Source: Crotalaria pallida (taxonomy: Eukaryota > Streptophyta > Magnoliopsida > Fabales > Fabaceae). Taken from it: a stretch of 64,000 nt of DNA. The stretch's first letter is position 1. Every line of letters begins with the position of its first letter. Below, one piece after another: positions 12,015-22,594 of this stretch. The stretch is taken from contig CM075655.1 in the NCBI GenBank assembly GCA_037953625.1, positions 11,798,001-11,862,000 of the forward strand, written 5' to 3'. Below the pieces are notes generated by a model. It was not told the origin of the DNA, did no database searches, and worked only from the letters and a program-made list of their open reading frames with translations. A program made the position numbers and the translations under genes.

Positions 12015-12341
12015 CTATGGCTGCGGTCTTGTATCATGTGTGGGCAGAACGCAATCGTAGGATCTTTATGGGAAAATCAAGGAACTCATCCCAAGTTTAC
12101 AGGCTTGTCAAGAAAGAGATTGCCATTAGATATCATGTTTATTTTGATGATGTTAGGAAATTATGTAATAATGTTATTTACACTAGAATTCAAGCTGAAC
12201 TATAGGTAGTTTTTTGCCTTCCTTTTATTTTCAACCCTACATAGTAGGTGGGAAAATATTAGTGAAGGTTTTTTGTTTTGGATTTTGAGTTGGTAATTTT
12301 GTTCGGTTGGTAATGAAAATTTTTTTCTTTTAAAAAAAAAT
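12015..12341 (+). mobile_element. 5'-truncated L1-type LINE insertion with poly(A)
   Basis: The RT reading of copia-A breaks at CTTCCTAGG and resumes after a second copy. The 13-bp TSD AGTTCTTCCTAGG is at 12002-12014 and 12342-12354. The insert begins inside a reading frame giving AAVLYHVWAERNRRIF, which has the character of the C-terminal zinc-binding end of plant L1 LINE ORF2. The frame ends at 12205, followed by a 3' UTR and a terminal A run. Long variable TSD, 5' truncation and a poly(A) end together indicate target-primed reverse transcription. Confidence 0.88.
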
Positions 12342-12579
12342 AGTTCTTCCTAGGACTTCAAATAATGCAAGTCAAGGAGGGAATATTTGTGCATCAAGGA
12401 AAATATTGCAAAGAGCTTCTTGAAAAGTTCGGGTTAGACAAATGCAAGGAAGCCTACACTCCAATGAGCACTTCATGCTACCTAGACAAGGATGAACAAG
12501 ATACACCGGTTGATGTTAATAAATATAGGGGAATGATAGGTAGTCTCCTATATCTTACTGCATCTAGACCGGATTTTAT
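12342..12579 (+). pseudogene. pol: copia-A Pol, RT C-terminal part
   Basis: From the second TSD copy the frame continues LGLQIMQVKEGIFVHQGKY through YTPMSTSCYLDKDEQ and YRGMIGSLLYLTASRPD, matching copia-B Pol. It is cut at 12579 by the CACTA transposon; the remaining tail before 12721 is CACTA sequence. Confidence 0.9.
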
Positions 12580-12815
12580 CACTACTGGAAAAAGTAGTTT
12601 TAAAATCGGTCGTTTTGGACTTTTGAAATCGGTCGTCGTGGTGATGTTGAAAACGGTGGAATTAAAAGTGGACCTTTTAAAATCGGTCGTTATGACCGAT
12701 TTCAAAAGTACGTCTTTTTGACTGATTTCATAAAATATTTTTGAAATCGGTCAAAAGGACCGATTTCAAAAGTACTTTTGAAATCGGTCATAACGACCGA
12801 TTTTAAAAGTCTTTT
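12580..12815. repeat. CACTA left subterminal repeats
   Basis: At least six copies of the motif AAATCGGTC / GACCGATTT occur in both orientations, for example around 12602, 12626, 12680, 12697, 12743, 12760, 12781 and 12796. In CACTA elements such repeats bind the transposase. The spacing creates imperfect hairpins. Confidence 0.85.
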
Positions 12816-13299
12816 TTTTCCTGCATACCCCATACTCTATACATCCCCTGTTGCATGAAATTAAATTTTTTTTACACAGAAGAATAACCCAATTACAGAA
12901 CCTAAGCAAGCTAAAATTCATAAGCAAAATTCATATCAAACTAACAATAATCTTGAAGTAGAAAATATAAAATACTTGTATTTTCCATACAAACACAAAG
13001 AACCACCTGTATTTTCCAAATAACCTATCTTTGCACTAATAGACACATAAACACAAACAGAAACAAAAGGAACCTGCAGTTACCAAACAACCTCGTTTTT
13101 GCTTTAATAGAAACATAAAAAACTCCAAACAAATATATTTATACTTTCATAATTGAAATTATCCAAATGCAATAATACATAAAAAGTTCAACAAGTTCAT
13201 AACAAAGGTAACAAAATTCAAAGCAAAAATTAGAGCACATTTCATCAAATGTGCATTCTCTATGAAAGATGTCTGCTATTAGAAAAGATTCATTAGTAT

Positions 13300-13420
13300 C
13301 ACATTTCCTTGAGTATCTCTCCCTTAGTGACAGATTGACAATGTAGTGGAGGGTATCCAATGCCTTACCATGGAACTTATCCTGTCCAACAGAAAGAATG
13401 ATACATCCAGTCCTGTATGA
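13300..13420 (-). pseudogene. Unidentified captured exon-like segment
   Basis: On the minus strand a TGATCATACAG acceptor-like site is followed by an open stretch reading TGCIILSVGQDKFHGKALD and on into LHYIVNLSLRERYSRK. GTAAGG follows the ATG of CATG at one point, so the exact exon end is ambiguous. I do not recognise the protein. Confidence 0.35.
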
Positions 13421-13894
13421 TCAAGAGAATGAGACATGTTAGTAGCCAGGAAAGGATGAATGCAACAAAAAGTACAACTGAAATTGAAAGAAATTGGAAT
13501 TTGAAGAAACAAAAGAAGCAACGTGATATTTGCCAATGGATGCTTTGAAGTTAGAAAATTTCAGTGCAAATGAATGATAGTTAGAGGCGGCAAATAAAAC
13601 CATATGTTCTTGGGTATTCAAAAAAATAATGAGTTTTATATATATGCATTTCCAAGGTACCTTTTCTTACTTTGAGTAATCAAAAAAATTCTTAAACAAA
13701 AGAACTTAGTATTATGTATTATCTGTGCAAGTCTCCAGTCCACAAAAATAGTTGTTCCTTTCTCAGTCATGACATCAATTTGTTATGCTTTTAAATTGAG
13801 AGATGCTACTTGATCATACAACTTTTACAACAAATCTTCTCTTCCTACTCAAGTATGTTCCAGATGCCACTTCAATCTCTAATTCATTAATTAC

Positions 13895-14065
13895 AGGAAA
13901 AACAGGCAAAGGAGCTATATCCAGTATGAGTCTGACTTTCATGGGAAAACTTTCATGGGAAATACACAACCACAAGGCGAACCGATGGGAGTTGCTGTGA
14001 GTGGATCTGTACAGGTTGGGTCACAAGCTGCCAGAAATTTCATTATAAATGAGTGTTTAGTATGA
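13895..14065 (+). pseudogene. Possible captured exon, unidentified
   Basis: After an acceptor-like TTACAG (about 13893-13898) the + strand contains an open stretch reading QPQGEPMGVAVSGSVQVG and ending in a stop near 14064. The composition resembles coding sequence rather than random AT-rich DNA, but I cannot name the source gene. Confidence 0.3.
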
Positions 14066-14812
14066 GACAACAATCACAACATGGATGGCAAAAATAGAAT
14101 GCCACATAGAAGAACTCCATGTAATCAGGAAAAGGATTATCTCACAGCAACTGAAAAGCAATTGAAAGTTGAAACTTCAAGATTTCCGTGAAACTGAATT
14201 ATATGATCCATTGTATTAATTAAACCCATTAACTCCACCATAACTTTGTGAAGCAGAAAATAATACAAAAGGGGCAAAGACAACTTGAAAGAAACCCGAA
14301 GGCAAACATAGTTTAAAGTAAATTATTTTTTCCCATATAGAACAGTTTACCATAACTTTGTGAACCAAGCAGCAAATATAGTTTAAATAAATTGATTTTT
14401 CAAACGTAAGACATTTTTAATCTTAGGCAATAAACTAATTTGATTCAAAATATTCTTCTAACTATTTCTGTTGTTGATATTATGTCTATTTACATCATGC
14501 TACCATGCTTAGCAACAAAAAAATAAATTTTATCAAAAAAGTAAAAGAAACAGCATAATGGAGTAGCATACATTAAAAGAACTAACCAGGAAAGTATTTG
14601 AATCATAAAAGTCACAATGCTAAATTACTAAGAATCGGTTCATTATTCCCTCGATCAACTTGCATGACCAAATAGAGACGCAGAGAAAGAAATCAATAAA
14701 GATGAAACATTGTAACTGCAAAATTCAAAGACCCAAAATATTTGGTAATATATTATAACTACTCAAGCCTCCAGTTAGTGTCGTGGGAGATGAATGATGT
14801 GTAATTAATTAC

Positions 14813-14902
14813 CTTGGCCTTTAGAAAGGGAAGGAGGTACTGCATAAGGCTGCACATTGGGATGATGAGGGAGATGTTTTGGCGTTGTAGTCACACTAGG
14901 AC
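14813..14902 (-). pseudogene. Unidentified captured exon (Pro-rich)
   Basis: This 90-nt minus-strand segment is bordered by TTTTAG and GTAATT, matching acceptor and donor sites. It encodes SVTTTPKHLPHHPNVQPYAV followed by PPSLSKGQ in one open phase. It has no recognisable domain. It is probably a captured exon from a host gene different from, or further along than, pyruvate kinase. Confidence 0.5.
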
Positions 14903-15304
14903 CTAAAATAGGATAACATTAATTCTTAGGCTCATAGCAAACATGAAGTTTAACAGCAAGTTACGAAAAAATAATAGACAATGCTCACTTTCAAGAGTTC
15001 CAACCAAAAGCTAATGCAAAAAGAACAGACATATGCAAGTGTGATGCAAATTAAAAAATATTCACATTAATAAATAAAAATTAATTCACAATGCTCACGT
15101 TCTTGTCATTCATTACAATCCAATGTTCTATATTCAAGCAAATACTTTGCTATCATTATATAGAACCTGTGAGGCTGTGACCATGATGTCACAAGACAAC
15201 AACCTTTCAATAATATACCAAGGGTGCAAGGCTCAATGTCCCATCTCGTGCACTATGAATTAGAAAATAAAAATAGTTTCAGGGAAAGGTTAAAATGTAA
15301 TTAC

Positions 15305-15857
15305 CGCAGTGGATGCAATAGATTCCAAGTGGGTCATGGGCTCTCCAACATGTTTGATTGTCTTCTTAAAATAAAGGTATTGATTGAAAACTTTCTTAGA
15401 CTGAAACAGAAGGAGAGATATCTTGAGTGAAATTTCAAATAGCAGAACATTTCATGTGAGTCAAAGGAACTCCTAACAAAGGTCCACATGACTACTGCTA
15501 CACTGATATCCAAAAGAATGCTTTCAGAACACCATCACATTGAAAGAAGGAAAAATAATAGAAAGAAATGTATATTCAGGTAAAGAACAGAAAAGAGAAT
15601 AAAGTAATTTCCTGCTTCAGATAAATATCAACACCAAATTCATTAATGCATCAGAGCTCAGATTCCAATGCAAAGAAAATTTTGATCAGAAATGTACTGT
15701 AAAATCTGAATCAACATAAGCAAATCTAAAGCATATACCAAAATTAAAGAGCAATGAAATGCACTTACCTCTGAACAAATTTTGCCAACAATAGAAATGG
15801 TCTCTACAGGATACAACCCACGTAAAGTCTCGGCACCCAGAAGTATTGCATCGCTTC
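15305..15857 (-). pseudogene. Captured pyruvate kinase fragment, two exons and one intron
   Basis: Two adjacent exons with AG/GT borders lie on the minus strand. Exon 15857-15769 (89 nt) encodes SDAILLGAETLRGLYPVET followed by ISIVGKICSE. Exon 15400-15305 (96 nt) encodes KKVFNQYLYFKKTIKHVGEP followed by MTHLESIASTA. These match in order the part of plant cytosolic-type pyruvate kinase near the end of the barrel and start of the C-terminal domain (established family knowledge, recalled motif). The intron (15401-15768) is retained, so capture was of genomic DNA and not of mRNA. Substrate-binding and most other exons are absent; no catalytic product is possible from this piece alone. Confidence 0.85.
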
Positions 15858-16970
15858 CTATATATAATTAATAACAGTTCAGCATATATAAATTAAGTGG
15901 TTCTAACCAAATCTACTACCCATGTCTAGGTCAAACGATTTTTAAAATGGACTACTACCCATGTCTAGGTCAAACGATTTTTAAAAATAAAACCTGCAAA
16001 GAATCCCTATTCAAAAAAACCAACAGCAAAAGTAACTAAGGAACAAATTCATTGCAATAATTGCCAAACCAAGAACAAATGACGAAGAACAAAGTCACAA
16101 AGAACAAATGAAATGCGACTTTACCAAACAAATGAAATGCAGCAACCAACTGATATGATTGAACCAACTAAACCTTTTGCAATATCTTGGATAGTTTTCT
16201 CAGGTTCTGCATAAGAGGAAAATAGATTCAATAAGTAAAAAAAAAAGCATCTTCAACTGTGACTATATAGAGGAACCTATATAGAGGAAATGGAAACGAA
16301 AATTGTGAAAACCAATACAATTCATTCAATAACCTCAACACGACCAGCCTTGCAAGCAACAAGTTTCTCCTAAAAATTCTTCACTTTCACGGTTCAAATT
16401 TGACAAGAGCATTCTTTATAAACCAATAGCTTCATTTTGTTAGCAACAACAATGTGATTTTACAGCGAAAACAGCTTAAAACCAATAACGAGTAGCACAT
16501 ATCTTTTTTTTCCTATTTTTCATTAACAACTTAAAACCATAGAATAACATTAAAAGATAAATCAAAACAAAAAGTTCTTAAATGCCTCTTTATTATCCAA
16601 GAAGACATGCTACTCCTAAGTGCAATTTACTGTAACACTACAATTACAATAAACCAGGCACAGCGCTGCAAAGCGCTATGAAGGTCTGTTATGATAATTG
16701 TCATTAGTTTTCTAGTTGGCAACATATCTTCTTGATAACTCCTATATGATAATCACTGAAATGAAATAACATACCTACACAATGAGCAGCATGAGATTTC
16801 CAGAGAATTGCAAAAACGAAAATAGGAGAGATGACCGTGGTTACCTCTAAGAAGATCGGAGAAGGCAGCGTGAGCGAACGAAAACAGGAGCTGAGCGGTG
16901 GACCCGATCACGAATTGGAACAGTTATGGTGGTAGAACAACAAACTCGAGCGTGAGGGCTGAGGATGAGG

Positions 16971-17014
16971 ACGATGGAGGGATGAGGGACGAAGGTCGCG
17001 AGTTCAACGTTAGG
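16971..17014. repeat. 44-bp direct repeat, copy 1 (copy 2 at 19981-20024)
   Basis: The segment starting ACGATGGAGGGATGAGGG recurs at 19981-20024 with two mismatches. The two copies lie on either side of the nested solo LTR but inside the CACTA element. This is a duplication internal to the CACTA, not a target duplication. Confidence 0.8.
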
Positions 17015-17271
17015 CAGTGAGGGTTTCGACTTGTAGGGACTCCTCCGTGACTAGCGGCGGCGCCTTTGGAGGGACTCAGGGAGCTATGGCACGGTTGCTA
17101 CGGTGTTCTATGTACTGGAGATTAGGGATGTAACATCCCAAATCTTAATTCCAAGTTAATTAGGAATACCTAAGCTAGAATCTATGATGAAAACCATATG
17201 AGAATCGTGGGTAGGAGTTAAGTGTAGTGTCTTAGAGTTAGAACTGGCCAAATAGGAGTTTCCATCAGAAT

Positions 17272-17500
17272 AATCGATTACTCTGAAGGGGTTAATCGAT
17301 TACTAGTCCTCTGATGAAAACACTTAAAAGTTGCAGCATTGATAATCGATTAACTCATGGAAATAATCGATTATTTTGTAAAGTAATCAATTACTTCAAG
17401 TGATTTAATCGATTATTTGCCCTCTGGCAAAAACACCAAGAAATGTTGCATTGAAGGGTAATCGATTACTGAGGGTCAAGTAATCGATTATTCTAGGTCT
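17272..17500. repeat. AATCGATT palindrome cluster in gypsy LTR
   Basis: Seven copies of TAATCGATTA or TTAATCGATT plus one variant (AATCAATT) occur within 230 bp, 140-370 bp from the start of the LTR, that is, in the U3 promoter region. Confidence 0.88.
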
Positions 17501-18899
17501 GATGCAGAAAATAAAAATAATTTAAGGGGCAGAAACGTAATTTCCACCCCTTATCTCCCTATTTCAGCCACCCATCTCCCTTCCCCCTTATCCATTCGAT
17601 CCCCTTCTCTCTCTCTCTCTTGTTCACGCTTCTCTCTTCCCTCTTCTTCCTCCACCACGTGATTTTGGAGCTCCCATGGAGGATTGGAGCTCAAAACCCA
17701 TCCCCACCATCATCTCTACTTGTTCCCTCATCATTATCAAGCTTAGATCCTTCTCCCTTGTTGATTCAAATCCAAACGCTCCTTTTCTTCCTCTTCTCTC
17801 CCCAATTTCGGTTTTCTCTCTCCTCTACACAAAACCACCATCAACCCCCAACAATCACCCAAATCCACCATTCCCAAACCTTCACCCATGAGGTTCATCA
17901 TCTCCCTCATGATTTTGCCTTCATATCTTCCTTTGCTGGCCTCCTCTCCCTTCATGAAGCCCTTTTCTCTCTCCTCCAATCTTGAAGAACGGAGTGGAGA
18001 TCGGTCTAGAGCTTTGGAGTCAAGGTAGATCCGGGTTAGACTCAAGGTTCTTGGAGCTTTGTGTGGGCTCTCTCCCTCTCTAAGGTAAGGGGATTCTCTT
18101 TTCCACACTTTGAGTTAGGGATAGTTGGGGTATATAATAGGATTTGGGCTAAGTAGTTGAATTGGGTTGTGGGTAGTAAAATAGCACCAGTTATAAGTTG
18201 GTTTAAGAATGAATGTAATTTGAATTAATTTAATAATTTAATTTAAATGTCATAAAATTGCTAAAAATCCCTTTATGTATGTTAATAATGTAGGAAGTGA
18301 AGAACCCTAGGGAGTTGACTTATATTAAAGCACTTTGAGACATACCTGAGTATGTCGACTGATTTGTGGATATATGTGTTATTTTGAATTAAGGTTGGAT
18401 AGTAGGTGGTGTAAAAGGCCAAATAAAATGGAAATGTTATATAAGGAAGTAAAGGGTAATTATGATGCGTAACTTGAAAGGAATTGGAATGTTATGATAG
18501 GATTAGTTAATTAAGGGTGTTCATGTCTATTGAAAATGTGTGAAGCTAATTTTGGGTGCTAAAAGGATATTTGTTGTGAATTGATTATATATGGGTAGAT
18601 TGGATTATGTGATAACAAGGGGCAATGGTTCTAAGGGCAAAAGTATTGAATGTGTATAAATGCTAATTGTGGAATGTGACCTTAATGTGAGTATTTGGAA
18701 ATGTATATGATGATGGACGATAAATTCTTATTTATGAATATATGTGTGATGGTTTGGAATGGATTATGATTATGCATATTTGTGAATGTTGTTGGAATTT
18801 TGGATTATGTTTTAAATGAATGGACTGGATTGTTGGTTAATTGGAATGGACTGTTGTTTAATTGATAATGATAAAGGTAACTAAAGTGGAAACTGATCA

Positions 18900-19160
18900 G
18901 TGGGGCTCGGAACACTAGGTATCCGGCTAGGTGTTCCAATTACCTGTTAGGGCCAATTACCTGCCAGGCCAATTACCCATCAGGCCAAATCGCCCTGTAG
19001 GCGCCGGGTGACCCATAGGATCAGTTTTCCACACCAATAATTGGAATAATTAATGGGTTGGTAAAAGTTCATAGTCCTACAGGTGATGGTCTGGATGGGT
19101 GTAAAGTCCTGGGCAGGTGTTCCAAGTCCCTAGACAGGTGTGCCAATTACCTAGCGGGTA
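18900..19160. repeat. Degenerate tandem repeat, 'CCAATTACC' type
   Basis: Units containing CCAATTACCTG(C/T)(C/T)AGG or GGTGTTCCAA recur four to six times in the LTR. They are short and diverged. Confidence 0.6.
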
Positions 19161-19189
19161 TCCAAATCCTAGTGGTGTACGGTAAAAAT

Positions 19190-19490
19190 GGAAGTGTTTG
19201 CAGATCACTGTCTGTGGTTGCTTACACTGTGTGTGTAGATCTCTGTTTGGGGTTATACACATTAATGGAAAATGATTAATGGAAAGGTAAAAAGGAAAAG
19301 GGAAGTTTATGTAGATCTCTGTTTGAGGTTACATAAACGAGATGGAGTGTATGCAGATCACTGTCTGTGGTTGCATACACAGTGTATGCAGATCACTGTT
19401 TGTGGTTGCATACACCGTATGTAGATCTCTGTTTGGGGTTACACGCGATGGTAAGGTGTAGATCTCTGGTTGAGGTTACACATAATGGAA
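19190..19490. repeat. Minisatellite with GCAGATCACTGT unit
   Basis: About six degenerate units of roughly 40-55 bp contain GTAGATCTCTGTTTGGGGTTACAC or GCAGATCACTGTCTGTGGTTGCATACAC variants (each quoted in part). The best-conserved neighbours are at 19340-19420. Confidence 0.75.
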
Positions 19491-20084
19491 AATGAATTAA
19501 GGAAATAAAAATGGAATTGACAAAGGAATTAAAGGGAATAAATAATGAACATGATAATGGAATGGATAATGGAAAATGAAATTGATTTTGGAAAAATGAA
19601 AGTGAAGCATTTTGTTATTCATGGCTTGATTTGATTATGATGCTTAATTTGCTATTATGTACTCTTTATTATCTTCTGATTCACTGTGTTGTGAAAAGGT
19701 CTCACCCTTATGTGGTTAAAATTTTAGGTGAAAGTCAAGGAGCTTGAGGATCAGAGTGTCGCAGTGGAAGAATTGGAAAGAAGGAAAACTTTATTTGTTT
19801 GTGCTACTCATATTGTAATTGAAATACCCGATTTTAGAATGTAAATTTCATTTATGAAAAGGAATTTTTAAGTTCCCCATTTCAGAGTATTAAACCTTTT
19901 AAATGATATTTTTAAGTAAAAAAAAAAAACTTGGGTGTTACAAGGGAGAAGCGCAGTGGTCGTCGCGGGTGCAGTGGGGGACGATGGAGGGATGAGGGAC
20001 GAAGGTCCCGAGTTCAAGGTTAGGTTTTGCTGTGACTTATTTGGCTGAAACGAGTATGTGCGCGCGTCTTACAAATTTTTGGGA

Positions 20085-20564
20085 AAAACTTATTAAATCG
20101 GTCACTATGACCGATTTAGAAACTCGATTTTTTTTAAATCGGACTTAAAACGAACGATTTAGAAAGATCAAAATATAAAAAAAATTAAAAAATAAATAAA
20201 CATTTCTAAATCGGGTGACCAACGACCGATTTTAAAAGATTAAAAAATTAAAAATTTTAAAAAAGAAGAAACACTTTCTAAATCGGCTCAAGTAACGACC
20301 GATTTAGAAAATACTTTCTAAATCGGTCGTTTTTGGCCGATTTTAAAAGATACACTTTCTAAATCGGTTGTTAACGACCGATTTTAAAAGATTAAAAAAT
20401 TAAAAATTTTAAAGAAGAAGAAACACTTTCTAAATCGGCTCAAGTAACGACCGATTTAGAAAGTTAGATTTTATTTACAAAATTGCCACCGCGTTTTTTT
20501 TTAAATCTGCTTTTCTACTACCGATTTTAAAACCCCAATTTTAAAACCTTATTTTCTAGTAGTG
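20085..20564. repeat. CACTA right subterminal repeats
   Basis: Inverted and direct copies of AAATCGGTC, AAATCGGCTC and GACCGATTT recur through the last 480 bp. A 60-70 bp unit with AACACTTTCTAAATCGGCTC is duplicated near 20268-20310 and 20420-20460. Confidence 0.85.
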
Positions 20565-20743
20565 TATGTTTAGTTTATGTATTTGTGCTCGATTTCAAGC
20601 TAATCCAAAAGAATCACACATATCCGTTGTTAAGCATATATTTAAATATCTAAAAGGAACAATTAATACTGGTTTATGGTATCCTGCTGATGCCAATCTT
20701 AGTTTAATTGGTTATTCGGATTCCGACTTTGCGGGATGCAAGC
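20565..20743 (+). pseudogene. pol: copia-A Pol, start of RNase H
   Basis: The frame resumes as MFSLCICARFQANPKESH and continues through VKHIFKYLKGTINTGLWYP to YSDSDFAGCKL, with the first RNase H aspartates. The solo LTR at 20744 interrupts it. Confidence 0.92.
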
Positions 20744-22594
20744 TGTAACACCCCGATTCGGCAACTTGAAAACTTAATTAAATATATTGAAAATTGGGGC
20801 CATTTTTTTTACAAGTGTTACACAAGATGAGAACATTCGGTTCCCCAAAACATAGTCACATTTCAAAACTCATGTTCTGATATTGCGTAAAACCTTTCAA
20901 GTTCCAAACCGAGGTGTCACAAGACACCGCACTTTGAAACTCGTTTTCAAAAACATCATTTAAAACATTGCCCGTTTCCTAATTCCAAACGTCAGTGTTA
21001 AATAAATCATTTACCGGGGTACAGTTTAGTAGAGCTAGGTAACCAAGAACTTACAGTGGAGTGCAACACTCTAAGGGGAATACCTAGCTTCTAGTCATAC
21101 TCCCTAAGACCCCTCATCTAACTCTGAATCTTGGTAGATCCCGCTGCTCAGTCTGCCAGTAGAATTGTCCTCATCTGCTGCTCCAGAGATCTATCCACCG
21201 AGTCGTCTCCTTTCAACGAAGATGTTCTGACCTCCCGATCAAGCTGGATCTGGAACCTCAATCTCTTTGGCTTCTAATTGAAGTACGACATTTTCCAGAA
21301 GAAGCAAAGGAAGCAGAAGTACAGAAGAAGAGGAGAGAGTAAGCCACCCAAACAGTTATGTTGACTATGTGGAATTACAATAGGCAAATACTAAGGAAAG
21401 ACAATATACATCACACCAACATTAACAACATCATTTCTTAAGCACAAACGTATACTGAGCTTTCATAATCACTTTCTTACAATCTTTCTCATACACTTCA
21501 CCACTCATATCCCTTCTTTCTTTCATCATACTATTTCCGAACTCATCACGCATTCCGAGAATCCTTTCTTATACATGCCTTACAAATCATTTCCAATACT
21601 TGATATTTTATTACACGTTTCTTTGAAACATCTTTGTTCTTTTAAGTTTTAGCGTATCGGTTTACTTCAATGATGGGGGGAACATCATCATTGAAGGAGT
21701 CACACACGTCTACATCTCCTCGGTCATCCACCCAACCTAGTCGGAAGCAAACAGGAGTACAGGACCTTTACCACGCGGGCACGACAGCTGTCACACACAA
21801 ATGGTCCCAGATCAGGAGGCTCTGCCTCAAATCATATCATTTAATCACATAATCAATGCACGCCCTCGGCGGCAAACACAAATGCCCCGTTCCAGTCCCT
21901 CTCACTGTTCTAGACTTGCATCGAAGGGGCAACAGTATAATTTCTAGTTCGTGATGCGGAACTTACCACGGTATTAGACCCAGTCCCCACCACGTTAGTG
22001 CACCACATGTGGGATTCGTTCCGCCAAGAAATATACTCGAGGCTTCTTGACGTTTCACCGTCCTTGCCCTCCCCTCCTGCAATCTCCACCTGAGTATCCG
22101 CAGATACCCATAGTATCTTCCTCTCCACTACTTCGATACGACACTCATACCTCACCGTGTTTGTAAATGTCTTTTAGAGTCTTTTAAGATTTTAGCGAGT
22201 TTTAATTATCGGCTGTATCCTAACAGTCGGCTCGTCCTTGGTGCATCCCTTCAACGAAGCCCGACCACTAAACGTAAATCCGTTCCCCCTAGAATCACAA
22301 TGGCCTCAAGCCACACATCAATCTCATCTCAATATCAACATTCTCGTCAGCTCATGCTCAGCATAATTCTTTCCAACTCATTCCCTCTTCTTTCTCAAAA
22401 CTCTTTTCGCAAAACCTTTTCAAAAAGATGACTTTATAAAATTCTTTTCAAAAGTTTCTTTTCAAAAACTATTTTCAAAAATCATATTTTTGGGTGAGTG
22501 TTAGTGGAGGAGCAAGCTCAACTCAACACTAAGCTTCTTCCCAAAAACATGCATGAGGGATCACATCTCTACTCCACCACTTCTCACTTCCATA

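Larger units (their letters stand above)
17129..19942 (+). mobile_element. Gypsy-type solo LTR (2814 bp) inside the CACTA element
   Basis: The sequence starts TGTAACATCCC and ends TTGGGTGTTACA, flanked by the 5-bp TSD AGGGA (17124-17128, 19943-19947). There is no internal domain, PBS or PPT, so it is a solo LTR left by LTR-LTR recombination. A segment near 19680-19770 matches the reverse complement of about 56650-56740, so it is related to the solo LTR at 33368-63010. Its own + frames are not coding. It contains AATCGATT palindromes near its start and two tandem-repeat blocks. Confidence 0.85.
12580..20564. mobile_element. CACTA (En/Spm-type) transposon carrying captured gene exons
   Basis: The element begins CACTACTGGAAAAAG and ends with CTTATTTTCTAGTAGTG, an imperfect terminal inverted repeat of the CACTA type. 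It is flanked by a 3-bp TSD, TAT (12577-12579, 20565-20567). The copia-A frame resumes exactly after it (SRPD | MFSLCICARFQAN). Subterminal repeats of AAATCGGTC and its complement occur at both ends. No transposase frame (TNPD or TNPA-like) is visible in its own 5.2 kb, so it is non-autonomous. It carries exon-like segments with splice borders, including two pyruvate kinase exons, and a nested solo LTR at 17129-19942. Confidence 0.9.

Noticed and set aside
15224..15430. 68-codon + strand frame
   Set aside because: It lies opposite the pyruvate kinase exon on the minus strand, which has splice borders and a clear family match.
17620..17985. 121-codon + strand frame
   Set aside because: Low-complexity CT-rich sequence inside a solo LTR; no family resemblance.
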